Source of the DNA: Massilia kyonggiensis | GTDB lineage: Bacteria > Pseudomonadota > Gammaproteobacteria > Burkholderiales > Burkholderiaceae_D | Reading direction: 5' to 3' | DNA: 64,000 bases | Assembly: GCF_024756235.1 (NCBI RefSeq) | Contig: NZ_JANUGY010000007.1 | Span: forward strand, 416,194-480,193 | Shown here: one piece after another, positions 18,301 through 26,758 of the stretch | How positions within the stretch are numbered: position 1 is the stretch's first letter | How the letters are laid out: the number at the start of each line of letters is the position of its first letter | Made by a program: the position numbers and the translations under genes | Notes under the pieces: model-generated | What the model saw: the letters and a program-made list of their open reading frames with translations, nothing else | What the model was told of the DNA's origin: nothing | Databases searched by the model: none

Positions 18301-18480
18301 GAGATCGCGCCGCATGGCGACGGCTCGGTCCTCATCGACCTCGCCCAGGCCGGCGTCGGCGGCGACACGGGCTGGAGCCTGGATGGCCGGCCGCACGTGA
18401 AGTACCGCATCCCGCTGGCACCCGCCAGCTACCGCTTCGTGCTCGCCCCCGTGCGTGCGCAGCGGGTGGCGGAGCAGTGA
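15355..18480 (+). CDS. Exported GH2 beta-galactosidase
   Basis: A 1041-residue enzyme with the full LacZ layout: jelly-roll domain, Ig-like domain, TIM barrel, a second Ig-like domain and the C-terminal beta-sandwich (NFWRGLTDNDEG near residue 797). The acid/base glutamate is E481 in SLGNEAG and the nucleophile is E552 in QCEYAHAMGNS. An N-terminal signal peptide ends near ALAA, residue 22, so it is periplasmic or secreted, unlike cytosolic LacZ. AGAGGAGACAC precedes the ATG. In this locus it would remove terminal beta-linked galactose or a related sugar from side chains. Galactose is inferred from the family. Confidence 0.9.
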   Translation: MESTNIIAALLLATAALPALAAQPKPAEWEQPEVVAVNREPMKATFFNFETRDKALAGDKAASQYYLSLDGTWSFAYSKTPETRPRDFYKLSYDVSKWGRIQVPGMLQTQGYGKPIFTNIKYPFPQNEPFIPHELNEVGSYRRDFDVPAAWNGRDVFLQIGAAGAAYYVWVNGQKVGYSEDSKLPSEFDLTRYVRPGRNTIAIELYRWADGSYLEDQDFWRVNGIERSVYVYAEPKTRLRDYRVTAGLDKSNYRDGRFELVAEMAGAPAQVEVEARVLDGTREILRVKGTPGADRKARLAGAIPAVKPWSAETPNLYTLLVEVTDAQGRLVSATSRRIGFRTVEVADGEVRVNGRRVMIKGVNRHEHDPHTYRVMSMESMRKDIELMKRANVNAVRASHYPNDPRWYDLADEYGLYIMDEADIESHGYMEKGDQAGDPQKRAAIQLGYKPHWRVAHLDRVSRMVERDKNSPSVIFWSLGNEAGTGPNFENAAAWIRKNDPTRLISYLGHGTIGEEHLPNAYVDIYAPMYDDIEKMADYALDPNFRQPMIQCEYAHAMGNSLGNLEDYWQVIRAHRKLQGGFVWDWVDQSVFAKDDKGRTYWASGFDVNPERGDNSVVGDGVVRSDRTPDPEYYELQKVYSPVVFEGDPAAGSIEVVNRYDFRDLSHLAFDWELARDGIVVARGTLADAATPAGARQKLALALPDVAAGGERVLTVRAKSRAALPGVEQGAVVGWSQFVLASPRAPQKQTAAVAPVRTDGAVELRAGDAVLRVAPDTGLVTYTVAGRTVLKGGAPNFWRGLTDNDEGAGVDKSHWVWKTFTEQRKVRDVTVTGDGVRVLFSFGAGAAYWENVYRMRLDGSVDVQASFTPLRDDLPDPLRLGLRFDSQPALDALSWYGRGPYESYADRKTGSALGLYAGKVADQYHGYIRPQESGNKTDVRWFQLQDGAGTGIRVDADMPIAFNALAFPYEDLYLRPRGTWKSSEIAPHGDGSVLIDLAQAGVGGDTGWSLDGRPHVKYRIPLAPASYRFVLAPVRAQRVAEQ

Positions 18481-18488
18481 TCGATAAC
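18477..18488. promoter_or_regulatory. LacI-family operator overlapping the GH2 stop codon (11/12)
   Basis: GTGATCGATAAC matches the consensus at 11 of 12 positions and contains the TGA stop of the GH2 gene. It is 149 bp from the second site at 18626. The pair could bridge by looping before the TonB receptor gene. Confidence 0.5.
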
Positions 18489-18607
18489 CCGGGGCCTCGG
18501 CGTCCCGGGCCGACGCGCCGGTCGCTTGTCAAGCAGCCGGCGTCGTGTAAATACCACACGGCACATGATATTTCGCAAAGGCACTAATACAAAGGAAGGA
18601 TGGCCCA

Positions 18608-18613
18608 TATAAT
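18608..18613 (+). promoter_or_regulatory. -10 element of the TonB receptor gene
   Basis: A perfect TATAAT at 18608-18613 has no good -35 at the expected distance, which suggests that an activator or an upstream A/T-rich sequence helps. An operator begins 12 bases downstream. Confidence 0.5.
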
Positions 18614-18625
18614 TTAAACAGTTTT

Positions 18626-18637
18626 GTTATCGATACC
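18626..18637. promoter_or_regulatory. LacI-family operator at the TonB receptor promoter (11/12)
   Basis: GTTATCGATACC, identical to the site at 13775, lies just after the TATAAT and 63 bp before the receptor ATG. Confidence 0.7.
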
Positions 18638-18700
18638 TAAAACGCCGGCCATACAGAGCCGGGAAAAACCATGCCAAATCGGTCTAAAGAGGAGAAGCAA

Positions 18701-21658
18701 ATGAAGCAGAATCGCAACATCGGCCCAAGGATGTCGGTAGTCGCCGTCGCCCTCACGCAAGCCTTCGCGGGCAGCGCGTACGCCCAGAAAGTCGAGCCCG
18801 TCGAGGCCAACACCGTCGTCGTGACGGGCATCCGCGCCAGCGCGCAGTCGTCCGTCTCGATCAAGCGCAACACGATGGAAGTCGTCGACTCGATCACGGC
18901 GGAAGACATCGGCAAGCTGCCGGATACGAACGTCGGCGAAACGCTGAGCCGGGTCCCCGGCGTGCAGGCTTACCGCTTCGGCGGCGAGGCGGCCGCGCCG
19001 TGGGGCGGCTTCGGCTCCGGCATGACCATCCGCGGCCTGGGCTATACCGCGTTCCAGACCAATGGCCGCCAGTATTTCAGCGCCGGCGGCCGCGAATTCA
19101 ACGTCGAGGCGGCGGTTCCCGGCATGGTGGCCGGCATCGACGTCTACAAGAACCCGTCGGCCGAGCACATCGAAGGCGGTATCGGCGGCCTGGTCAATGT
19201 GCGTACCCGCAAGCCGAGCGACTTCAGGAAGCTGACGGCGTCGCTGGCCGTGAACTATCGCCAGAACGACCTGGCGAAGAAGGCCGATCCGGAAGTGTTC
19301 GGCCTGCTTGCGAACAGCTTCGACCTCGGCGGCGGCAGCCGCATCGGCCTGATGGCGGCGGCCACCTATCAGAAGAGCACGGTCCGCAACGACAACGACC
19401 CGGCCAACCGCGGTCCCAACTTCAAGCGCGCGATCCGCGGCGACAGCGCCGAATACGCCACGCTGGCCGCGAAGAATACGGCGAACGCGAACAACGCGCC
19501 GATGGCCGCCTACGTCGGCCGCAGCGACGTCACCTTCCTGCAGAATGTGAATGCCACCGGCGCGCAGACCCCGGACATGACGGGCCTGACGCCCGAACAG
19601 CGAAGCAATGTGATGCTGGGCACCTCGATGTACAACAACGTCTTCGAGGAAGTGATCATGCGCACGCGTAAGGGGCTGAACCTGGGGGCCGATTATCGCG
19701 TCGACAATACCCTGCGGTTCTACGCGGAAGCGAACTACTACTACTTCATTTACCACCAGAACTACCGCGGCCTGAACGCGAACGACGGCGCCAATTACCA
19801 GAACCTGAAGACGACGCCGTTCAACTACACCGAAGCCCTGGCCAACCGCAACAGCAACGGCGGTTCGAACGACACGATCCTCGGCAACCGCTTCCTGAGC
19901 GGCACCGCGCTCAATTCGACCGTGACCACCGTCGGCGGCGATGAGCACACGCCATGGTGGACGGCGATCGGCGCGTTTGGCGCCGAGTGGACGCCGACCC
20001 CGGGCCTGTCGCTGAAGGGCGACTTCAACTACATCAAGTCGGACAAGCGCAGCGACAATCGTTCGATCCGCCTGGATTCGGCGGCCGGCCTGGGATGGGA
20101 CGTCAGCCGTGTGGCCGACGGCGCGCCGCAATACCTGAATTTCAGCGGCCCGAGCCTGAGCGATCCAAAGAACTTCGTGTTCAAGGACTATGGCAACGGC
20201 CAGCACTACCACAATACCGACAACGGCTTCGCGATGGCCCTGTCCGGTACGTACGACCTGGACGGCTTCTTCAACAAACTGCGTTTCGGCGGCCGTTATG
20301 CGTACCAGCGCGACATGTACCAGAACTATGGCGTCAGCACGTGGCTGACGACCGACAAGAAGGACGTGAACGCGACCCGTTCGAATGCGACGTCCGCCAC
20401 GACCCTGGCCGGCAACCTGGAAACGGCGCCCGCCAACTTCATGCGCGGCGAAGCCGGCTACAGCGGCGGCTATCTGGTGTATTCGCCGGATGCCCTGCTG
20501 GGCGATAAGGTCCGCACGGCGTTCCCGGGCTTCGGCCTCCCGGCCGAGGCCACCATGCCCGAGATCCAGGGGAATCGCACCGTGTTCGGCGAACACGACT
20601 CGGCCCTCTACCTGGTCGGCGATTTCAGCGCATTCGACGACCGGCTGAAGGGTAACGTCGGCGTACGCTATGTGCAGACGCGGACCAAGGCGATGTCCCG
20701 CGCCACCGACCTGCGCCCGGGGGCGATCGCAGGCAACTGGGTGGATGTGGCCAAGACCAACAACTACAACAATGTGCTGCCGACGTTTAACATGACCTAC
20801 GATCTCACGCACGATACCCTCGTGCGCCTGGGATATGGCCGCGGCATGACCCGTCCTGGTCTGGGCGACCTCAACCCGTCGATCAGCGTGAATACCACCA
20901 ACGGCACCGCGAGCATCGGCAACACCAAGTTGCGGCCGCTCGTGGCGGACAGCTACGACATCTCGCTGGAACACTATTTCAACAAGACGAACTATGCGTC
21001 GCTGGCGCTGTTCGACAAGGAAATCAAGGACTTCCCGAACTCGATCCTGTCCTGCGAAGCGCTCGACAACGTGGGCCCGTATTCGGGCGTGCTGGACAAC
21101 GGCTGCACCGGCGGGCTGTACTCGGTGAGCAAGAAGGTCAACTCGGAAAAGGGCTACGCGCGCGGCTTTGAAGTGGCAGGCCAGTACTTCTTCGATTCCA
21201 GCTTCGGCATCCTGAAGAACTTCGGCGTGTCCGGCTCCTACAGCTACGTCAAGACGGACAACCCGCTCAACTTCGGTACGGCCGCGGCGCCGGTCATCGT
21301 GCATACGCTCCAGCCGTTCGTCTCGAAGAACAACTTCAGCCTGTCCGCGATGTACGAGGACAACAAGCTGTCGGGCCGCGTGGTCTATACCTGGCGTTCG
21401 CCGTCGGTGCTGTTCGGCGTGGATCCGTATCCGATCTGGTCCCGCTACATCAAGGCCTACGGGATGCTCGACGCGTCGCTCAGCTACAAGCTGACCGACG
21501 ACCTGTCCCTGCGCTTCAATGCCCAGAACCTCACGAACCAGGCGGGCAACCGCGGCGTGGGCGTGCCTGGCGGGACCGAGACGCAGATGGAGTTCCAGCA
21601 CTTCTACAATGGCCGTATCTACAGCCTGGGGCTGAACTACACCTTCGGCAAGCTCTGA
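18701..21658 (+). CDS. TonB-dependent receptor for oligosaccharide uptake
   Basis: 985 residues from the ATG at 18701, chosen over an ATG at 18671 because AGAGGAGA stands six bases upstream. The signal peptide ends in GSAYA near residue 28. The plug domain starts with TVVVTGIRAS and includes AEDIGKLPDTNVGETLSRVPG and a TIRGLGY segment. A 22-strand barrel follows, ending YSLGLNYTFGKL. It imports large substrates through the outer membrane with TonB energy. There is no SusD partner, which is usual for proteobacterial loci of this kind. The surrounding carbohydrate enzymes and operator sites indicate an oligosaccharide substrate. Confidence 0.9.
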   Translation: MKQNRNIGPRMSVVAVALTQAFAGSAYAQKVEPVEANTVVVTGIRASAQSSVSIKRNTMEVVDSITAEDIGKLPDTNVGETLSRVPGVQAYRFGGEAAAPWGGFGSGMTIRGLGYTAFQTNGRQYFSAGGREFNVEAAVPGMVAGIDVYKNPSAEHIEGGIGGLVNVRTRKPSDFRKLTASLAVNYRQNDLAKKADPEVFGLLANSFDLGGGSRIGLMAAATYQKSTVRNDNDPANRGPNFKRAIRGDSAEYATLAAKNTANANNAPMAAYVGRSDVTFLQNVNATGAQTPDMTGLTPEQRSNVMLGTSMYNNVFEEVIMRTRKGLNLGADYRVDNTLRFYAEANYYYFIYHQNYRGLNANDGANYQNLKTTPFNYTEALANRNSNGGSNDTILGNRFLSGTALNSTVTTVGGDEHTPWWTAIGAFGAEWTPTPGLSLKGDFNYIKSDKRSDNRSIRLDSAAGLGWDVSRVADGAPQYLNFSGPSLSDPKNFVFKDYGNGQHYHNTDNGFAMALSGTYDLDGFFNKLRFGGRYAYQRDMYQNYGVSTWLTTDKKDVNATRSNATSATTLAGNLETAPANFMRGEAGYSGGYLVYSPDALLGDKVRTAFPGFGLPAEATMPEIQGNRTVFGEHDSALYLVGDFSAFDDRLKGNVGVRYVQTRTKAMSRATDLRPGAIAGNWVDVAKTNNYNNVLPTFNMTYDLTHDTLVRLGYGRGMTRPGLGDLNPSISVNTTNGTASIGNTKLRPLVADSYDISLEHYFNKTNYASLALFDKEIKDFPNSILSCEALDNVGPYSGVLDNGCTGGLYSVSKKVNSEKGYARGFEVAGQYFFDSSFGILKNFGVSGSYSYVKTDNPLNFGTAAAPVIVHTLQPFVSKNNFSLSAMYEDNKLSGRVVYTWRSPSVLFGVDPYPIWSRYIKAYGMLDASLSYKLTDDLSLRFNAQNLTNQAGNRGVGVPGGTETQMEFQHFYNGRIYSLGLNYTFGKL

Positions 21659-21700
21659 GATCCGTTCTCTCTCGTCGCGGGACCTCGTCCCGCTTTCGAC

Positions 21701-21734
21701 CCCGCCGCCGGCGCTTGCCGACGGCGGGTTTTTT
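21701..21734 (+). terminator. Intrinsic terminator after the TonB receptor gene
   Basis: CCCGCCG (21701-21707) pairs with CGGCGGG (21722-21728), with further inner pairing GGC/GCC, and six T residues follow at 21729-21734. Confidence 0.88.
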
Positions 21735-21765
21735 CATGGCTGCGTGCACGGTGGCTGTATCATTT

Positions 21766-21777
21766 GAAATCGATTAC
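21766..21777. promoter_or_regulatory. Degenerate operator-like site before the GH127 gene (9/12)
   Basis: GAAATCGATTAC keeps the ATCGAT core but matches GTTATCGATAAC at only 9 of 12 positions. It lies 43 bp before the GH127 ATG. It may be a weak site or chance. Confidence 0.35.
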
Positions 21778-21820
21778 ACCGCTGTGACGCTATCTTTTTC
21801 TCCTGACGAGAGGCTTTTTC

Positions 21821-23824
21821 ATGTCCTTCACCCGTCGTTCGATGCTCAAATCCACGCTCGCGGCGCTGCCGGCGCATGGCTCCGCCCGCGACCTTGGCGG
21901 CGTTGGTCGACGCCCGCCTCCCGTGCAGGGCACCGTTCCAGTCGATGCGGCGCGTGCGGTCCTGGCCGATCAGGTGCGTTTGCTACCGGGAAGTCCGTTC
22001 TACGTACGGCAGGAACTGCATCGCAAAGGGGTGCTCGCGTCGTATGACCCGGACAAATTGTTGTACCACTACCGCGCCCTGGCCAGACTGCCCCAGAAAG
22101 CAGGTGTCGAAAGCGGCTACGACGGCTGGGACAGTGAATTCATCCGCGGGCACATGACAGGGCACTATTTGTCCGCCGCGTCGCGCATGGCGGCGGCGAC
22201 GGGCAGCCTCCTGTTTCGCGACCGGGTCAATTGTCTCGTGGCGGAACTCGCCAAGTGTCAGCAGAGCCTGGACCTTGATGGTTACCTGGCCGCCTTTCCC
22301 ACGGCTGCATTCGACCATCTCGAAGGGAAGCCCGGGGCCGACGCGGGGGGCATAGGCGTGCCTTATTACACGATCCAGAAGATCATGTCGGGCCTCCTCG
22401 ACGCGCATGCCTATGTCGGCAACAGGCAGGCGCTCGACGTGGCGACCAGGATGGCCGACTACTTCGGCAAACGGCTCGCACGGCTCGATGCCGCACAGGT
22501 CGAGAGGATCTTCCGCACGGACGGCAGCCGCAATCCACAGAACGAATTCGGTGCGATGAGTGACGTCCTGACGGAGCTCTATAAAATCGACAGGAATCCC
22601 CGGCATCTCGACACCGCCCGCATGTTCAATCGCGCATGGTTCGTCGGCCCGCTTGCCGAGGGCGAGGACCGGCTGGGCGGCCTGCACGCCAATACGCATA
22701 TCTCGCAGGTGGTGGGCCTGGCCAACGCCGCGAACATCGATGGCGACCCGGTTGAACTGAAAGCGTCCGAGAACTTTTGGCGGCTGGTCGTGCACAGGCA
22801 TTCGTTTGCCAACGGCGGCAACGCCTTCAACGAATGGTTCGACAAACCCGGTGTGGAGGCCGGTCCGTCGATCGACGCCCAGAAGGTATTGCCCTCGACG
22901 ACCGCCGAGACGTGCAACAGCCACAACATGCTCAAGCTGACCGCCAGGCTGTTCGAGCGCAACCCGCGTGCGGAGCTGGCCGACTACTACGAGCGGGCGT
23001 TGTACAACCACGTGCTGGCGTCGGTAGCGCCTGATTCGGGCGCCGTGACCTACTTCACGCCGTTCCATGGGCACTTTCGCACCTATCTTAACGGCACCTT
23101 TTGCTGTTCGGGCAGCGGTCTCGAAAACACCGCACGCTACAACGAAGGCATTTACTTCCACAACAACGATGCGCTCTGGGTGAACCTGTACATCCCGTCC
23201 GAGCTCAGCTGGCGAGAAACCGGGCTGGTCTTGCGGCAGCAAGGGGATATCACACGGGGCGACCCGGTGCGCTTCACGGTCGTCAAGCCTGGCGCGAGAG
23301 CCGTCACGCTCAACCTGCGGATCCCCGCGTGGGTCGGCAGCCCGGCGACGGTCAGGATCAACGGGAGGCCGCAACGTGTGGACGCAAGGCCCTCGAGCTA
23401 TCTCGCGTTGAGGCGGCACTGGAAGGCCGGCGACGTGATCGACCTCACGCTGCCGGCGGGACTGCGGCTGGAGCAAGCCAGGGACGACGCCTCGATGGTC
23501 TCCCTGTTCCACGGTCCCGTATTGCTGGCCGGAGAACTTGGCAGGGACAACATGCCTGCGAGCGACGTGGGCAACAAGGATGCTTTCCTCAAGATCCCCG
23601 CGGCGCCGGTTCCCGACATCGCCGGCACGTCCGGCAATCCCGCCGACTGGCTCGCGCCGGTCCCGGGCGACCCGTCCGCGTTCACGTTCAGGGACGCCGG
23701 TCCGGCAAGCGGCATCGTCGTCCGGCCGTTATTCGACCTGCACCATCAACGCTATTCCGTTTACTGGCGCCTGGACACCGCCGGTCAGTACGGCCCGGCG
23801 CCCGGCGCCGTCACGTTGAAATAA
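21821..23824 (+). CDS. GH127-type beta-L-arabinofuranosidase (DUF1680 family)
   Basis: A 667-residue alpha/alpha-barrel enzyme. The family uses a zinc-bound cysteine as nucleophile. AETCNSHNMLK supplies the Glu and Cys ligands, and FCCSGSG supplies C428 and C429, matching the known pattern. The N-terminus TRRSMLKSTLAALPAHGSA looks like a short twin-arginine signal. GAGAGG lies before the ATG. It would remove beta-L-arabinofuranose from side chains. Its codon choice looks less GC-biased than its neighbours, and its 3' end overlaps the convergent GH43 gene by 40 bp, which may mean later insertion. GH146 is a close alternative family. Confidence 0.82.
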   Translation: MSFTRRSMLKSTLAALPAHGSARDLGGVGRRPPPVQGTVPVDAARAVLADQVRLLPGSPFYVRQELHRKGVLASYDPDKLLYHYRALARLPQKAGVESGYDGWDSEFIRGHMTGHYLSAASRMAAATGSLLFRDRVNCLVAELAKCQQSLDLDGYLAAFPTAAFDHLEGKPGADAGGIGVPYYTIQKIMSGLLDAHAYVGNRQALDVATRMADYFGKRLARLDAAQVERIFRTDGSRNPQNEFGAMSDVLTELYKIDRNPRHLDTARMFNRAWFVGPLAEGEDRLGGLHANTHISQVVGLANAANIDGDPVELKASENFWRLVVHRHSFANGGNAFNEWFDKPGVEAGPSIDAQKVLPSTTAETCNSHNMLKLTARLFERNPRAELADYYERALYNHVLASVAPDSGAVTYFTPFHGHFRTYLNGTFCCSGSGLENTARYNEGIYFHNNDALWVNLYIPSELSWRETGLVLRQQGDITRGDPVRFTVVKPGARAVTLNLRIPAWVGSPATVRINGRPQRVDARPSSYLALRRHWKAGDVIDLTLPAGLRLEQARDDASMVSLFHGPVLLAGELGRDNMPASDVGNKDAFLKIPAAPVPDIAGTSGNPADWLAPVPGDPSAFTFRDAGPASGIVVRPLFDLHHQRYSVYWRLDTAGQYGPAPGAVTLK

Positions 23825-25503
23825 TCGGCTTCGAGGAACGACGGCTGCGTGCGAGCCCGCGCACCGACGCTGAACAGGCCCACCTGCGCGCCCACCCACG
23901 TACCGCGCGTAACGGGGAACGGGGCGCCGGCCGGCTTGAACTCGCGGCCGTCCAGGCTGTACGACATGCCGACGAACGCGGTTTCGTACATCGACATGCG
24001 CAAGTACACGTGGTCCGGCGCGTCCGCCAGCACGACGGTGGACTCCTCGCGGCAGCGCGGTCCGAACGGGCCGCACACGGTGTGCACCAGTTCCGTCCTG
24101 CCGCCGTTGCGGCGCAGGCCGATCCAGGCATACTGCATGGCGTTGATGATCAGGCCCGCGCGGTCGCCATCGACGGCGCCCGCGAGACGCACGCGGGTTT
24201 CCACGACGAAGCGCGACGCGGGCACCTTCTGCGTGAGGATCGCGCCCGCGGCGCGCACGAAACCTTCGGCCTCCGGCACGACCTGCGTGGCCAGGCGCAG
24301 GTGGCCGGGGTTGTCCGTCAGCGAATACCAGCCGGGCGCCGGATTCGCGCCCCATTGCCATTGCAGGCCGAGGGCCGGGCCGTCGAACGCGTCGGTCGTC
24401 GCCGGCGCGGCTGCGCCGAAGCCCTGCATCGGCTTCGTGTACGTGTTCACGGGCTCACCGACGCCAGGCGTGCGGCCCGGCGCGCCGATCACGGGCCAGC
24501 CGTCCTGCCAGCGCATCGGCTGCAGGTGCACGACGCGGCCATACGCGCCCTTGTCCTGGAAGTGCACGAACCAGTCCTTGCCGTCCGGGGCGTCCACCCA
24601 GGCGCCCTGGTGCGGACCGTTGACGGGCGTGTCGCCCTGGTCCATCACGCGGCGCGCCTCGTACGGCCCGTCGATCGAGCGCGAACGGAACACGGCCTGC
24701 CAGCCCATCTCCACGCCGCCGGCCGGTGCGAACACGTAGTAATAGCCGTTCGCCTTGTACAGCTTCGGCCCTTCGACCGTGTGGTAGCCGGGGTAGCGGC
24801 CGCCGTCGATGATGATCTTGCCGCCGTCGTCCAGCAGGCGCGTCGCCTGCGTATCCATGCGGCGCAGGGTCAGCACGTTGTTGATGCCGGCGCGGCTCTT
24901 GGCCCACGCGTGGAGCAGGTAGGCGTTGCCGTCGTCGTCCCACAGCGGCGCGGGGTCGATGATGCCGCGCCCGGGCAGCAGGAGCCGCGGCGGCGTCCAC
25001 GGGCCCGCGAAATGCTCGGCCGTCGTGACGTAGACACCGTAATCCGGGTCGGGGTAAAAGATCCAGAAGCGGCCGTCGTGCCAGCGCAGCGTGGGTGCCC
25101 ACACGCCCTTGCCGTATTGCGGTCGGTCGAACACGTTGGCCGGCTCCAGTCGGGGCAGGGCGTGGCCGACGAGCGTCCAGTTCACCAGGTCGGGCGACTC
25201 CAGCAGCGGCAGGCCGGGCGCGTTGTTGAAGCTGGACGCCGTCATGTAGAACTTGTTGCCGACGCGGATGACGTCCGGATCGGAATAATCCGCGTGCAGG
25301 ATGGGGTTGCGGTAGCGGCCGTCGCCGAGATCGGCGATCCACGGCGCGGCGGCGAGGCCGGCGACGGCCGGCGGCTGGGCCGGCGCGGCCACGGTGCGGC
25401 AACCCGCGACGGCCGCCGCGGCGACAAGCACTGCAGCGGCAATGCGCGTGCGCGCGGGCGGGTGGGTGAGGCGAGAGGCGGGCACGAAAGTCTCCTTCTT
25501 CAT
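23785..25503 (-). CDS. Lipoprotein GH43 arabinofuranosidase/beta-xylosidase
   Basis: 572 residues from the ATG at 25503. A lipobox is visible in AAAAVAGC near residue 29. The five-bladed propeller shows the GH43 triad: base aspartate in HADYSDPDV, pKa-modulating aspartate in GIIDPAPLWDDDG and acid glutamate in HTVEGPKLY. A C-terminal beta-sandwich (about 370-565) like that of GH43 beta-xylosidases follows. It probably removes arabinose or xylose branches. An operator sits 19 bp before its start. No strong ribosome-binding site is seen for this ATG. The 3' end overlaps the GH127 gene tail to tail. Confidence 0.86.
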   Translation of the reverse strand: MKKETFVPASRLTHPPARTRIAAAVLVAAAAVAGCRTVAAPAQPPAVAGLAAAPWIADLGDGRYRNPILHADYSDPDVIRVGNKFYMTASSFNNAPGLPLLESPDLVNWTLVGHALPRLEPANVFDRPQYGKGVWAPTLRWHDGRFWIFYPDPDYGVYVTTAEHFAGPWTPPRLLLPGRGIIDPAPLWDDDGNAYLLHAWAKSRAGINNVLTLRRMDTQATRLLDDGGKIIIDGGRYPGYHTVEGPKLYKANGYYYVFAPAGGVEMGWQAVFRSRSIDGPYEARRVMDQGDTPVNGPHQGAWVDAPDGKDWFVHFQDKGAYGRVVHLQPMRWQDGWPVIGAPGRTPGVGEPVNTYTKPMQGFGAAAPATTDAFDGPALGLQWQWGANPAPGWYSLTDNPGHLRLATQVVPEAEGFVRAAGAILTQKVPASRFVVETRVRLAGAVDGDRAGLIINAMQYAWIGLRRNGGRTELVHTVCGPFGPRCREESTVVLADAPDHVYLRMSMYETAFVGMSYSLDGREFKPAGAPFPVTRGTWVGAQVGLFSVGARARTQPSFLEADYFNVTAPGAGPY

Positions 25504-25521
25504 TCGGTGAAGCTTGGGGTT

Positions 25522-25533
25522 GTTATCGATCTC
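25522..25533. promoter_or_regulatory. LacI-family operator before the GH43 gene (10/12)
   Basis: GTTATCGATCTC on the plus strand has an intact left half and an altered right half. It lies 19 bp before the leftward GH43 start. Confidence 0.55.
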
Positions 25534-25658
25534 ATGGTAGCATTGTTGAATTGATGCAATCAAGGCAAACCAGGCTGCATAACGATTGCCATGCCGTGTT
25601 GTCAAAAGTGGCAATTCCCCTGGCACGGCGGTATCATGTGACATCGCGTGCCAAGGAT

Positions 25659-25670
25659 GAAATCGATAAC
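25659..25670. promoter_or_regulatory. LacI-family operator before the lacI-type gene (10/12)
   Basis: GAAATCGATAAC lies 36 bp before the regulator's ATG and suggests autoregulation. Confidence 0.55.
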
Positions 25671-25705
25671 AAAGCCAGGCCGTCAGACTACAGGACAAAA
25701 ATTAC

Positions 25706-26755
25706 ATGGGTAGTGAAACCAAGCAGGGCGATCGCCCGGCCGGCGGTGCGACCGTCTGGGACGTGGCGCAGAAGGCCGGCGTCTCCGCGATGACCGTGTC
25801 GCGCGTCATCAACGGTAACGCCAGCGTCAGCGACAAGACGCGGGAAAAGGTCAACCGCGCCATCCAGGAACTGAATTACCAGGTCAACGTGGCCGCGCGC
25901 GCCGCACGAATCGGTACGCTGCGCGTCGGCCTGTTGTACAGCAACCCCAGCGCCGCGTTCCTCAGCGCCTTTCTCGTGGGCGCCCTTGGCGAATGCAGCC
26001 AAACGGGCGCCCACCTGATCCTCGAGAACTGCGACAACCTGCGCAGCCAGCGCAAGGCGATCGACCGCCTGATCGCCGACGGCGCCGACGGCATCCTCGT
26101 GCCGCCGCCGCTGTGCGACTCCAAGGCCGCGCTCAAGCAGCTGGCCGAGATGGGCATCCCGTCCGTGGCCGTCGCCACCGCGAAACCGTCGCCGCAGATG
26201 TCGGCCGTGCGCATCGACGACTACGAGGGTGCGCTGACGATGACGAAGCACCTGCTGGCGCTCGGCCACACGGACATCGGCTTCATCAAGGGCGATCCGG
26301 AGCACACGCCGGCCCAGCTGCGCTACCAGGCGTTCATCGACGCGATGCGCGAAGCGGGCCATCACGTCCCCGCCGAGCGGGTGGCGCAGGGCATGTTCAC
26401 GTACCGTTCGGGTCTGCTGGCGGCGCGCGAACTGCTGGCCCAGCCGACGCGGCCGACGGCGATCTTCGCCAGCAACGACGACATGGCGGCCGCCGTCATC
26501 GCCGTCGCGCACGGCCTGCACATGCAGGTGCCGGACGACATCGCCGTCTGCGGCTTCGACGACACGCCCGTCGCGACGACCGTGTGGCCGGAACTGACGA
26601 CGATCCACCAGCCCATCACGGAAATGGCGCGCAGCGCCGTCGCCCTGCTGGTGGAACACATCCGCGCGCGCCGCGCCGGCCAGTCGTACATGCCGCAGCA
26701 CCGGCTGATGCCGTTTACGCTGGTCGAACGCGAATCGACGGAAGCCCACGAGTAG
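25706..26755 (+). CDS. LacI family transcriptional regulator of the polysaccharide locus
   Basis: A 349-residue repressor-type protein. The HTH is at residues about 16-60 (VWDVAQKAGVSAMTVSRVIN), followed by the hinge helix and a periplasmic-binding-protein-like effector domain. The domain ends in VCGFDDTPVATTVWPELTTI, a typical LacI/GalR segment. It sits between the depolymerase genes and the uronate operon. Twelve sites with an ATCGAT-centred palindrome, the usual form for LacI proteins, lie near the locus genes and upstream of this gene. It probably binds them until a uronate or oligosaccharide catabolite appears; the effector is unknown. It converges with GH88 with a three-base gap. Confidence 0.88.
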   Translation: MGSETKQGDRPAGGATVWDVAQKAGVSAMTVSRVINGNASVSDKTREKVNRAIQELNYQVNVAARAARIGTLRVGLLYSNPSAAFLSAFLVGALGECSQTGAHLILENCDNLRSQRKAIDRLIADGADGILVPPPLCDSKAALKQLAEMGIPSVAVATAKPSPQMSAVRIDDYEGALTMTKHLLALGHTDIGFIKGDPEHTPAQLRYQAFIDAMREAGHHVPAERVAQGMFTYRSGLLAARELLAQPTRPTAIFASNDDMAAAVIAVAHGLHMQVPDDIAVCGFDDTPVATTVWPELTTIHQPITEMARSAVALLVEHIRARRAGQSYMPQHRLMPFTLVERESTEAHE

Positions 26756-26758
26756 CGG

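Noticed and set aside
18488..18520. CCCGGG repeated after the GH2 stop as a possible terminator
   Set aside because: The six-base stem has no T-run and GC-rich DNA gives such repeats by chance.
15361..21601. Long minus-strand open frames opposite the GH2 and TonB receptor genes
   Set aside because: Same shadow pattern; the plus-strand proteins carry complete catalytic or barrel motifs.
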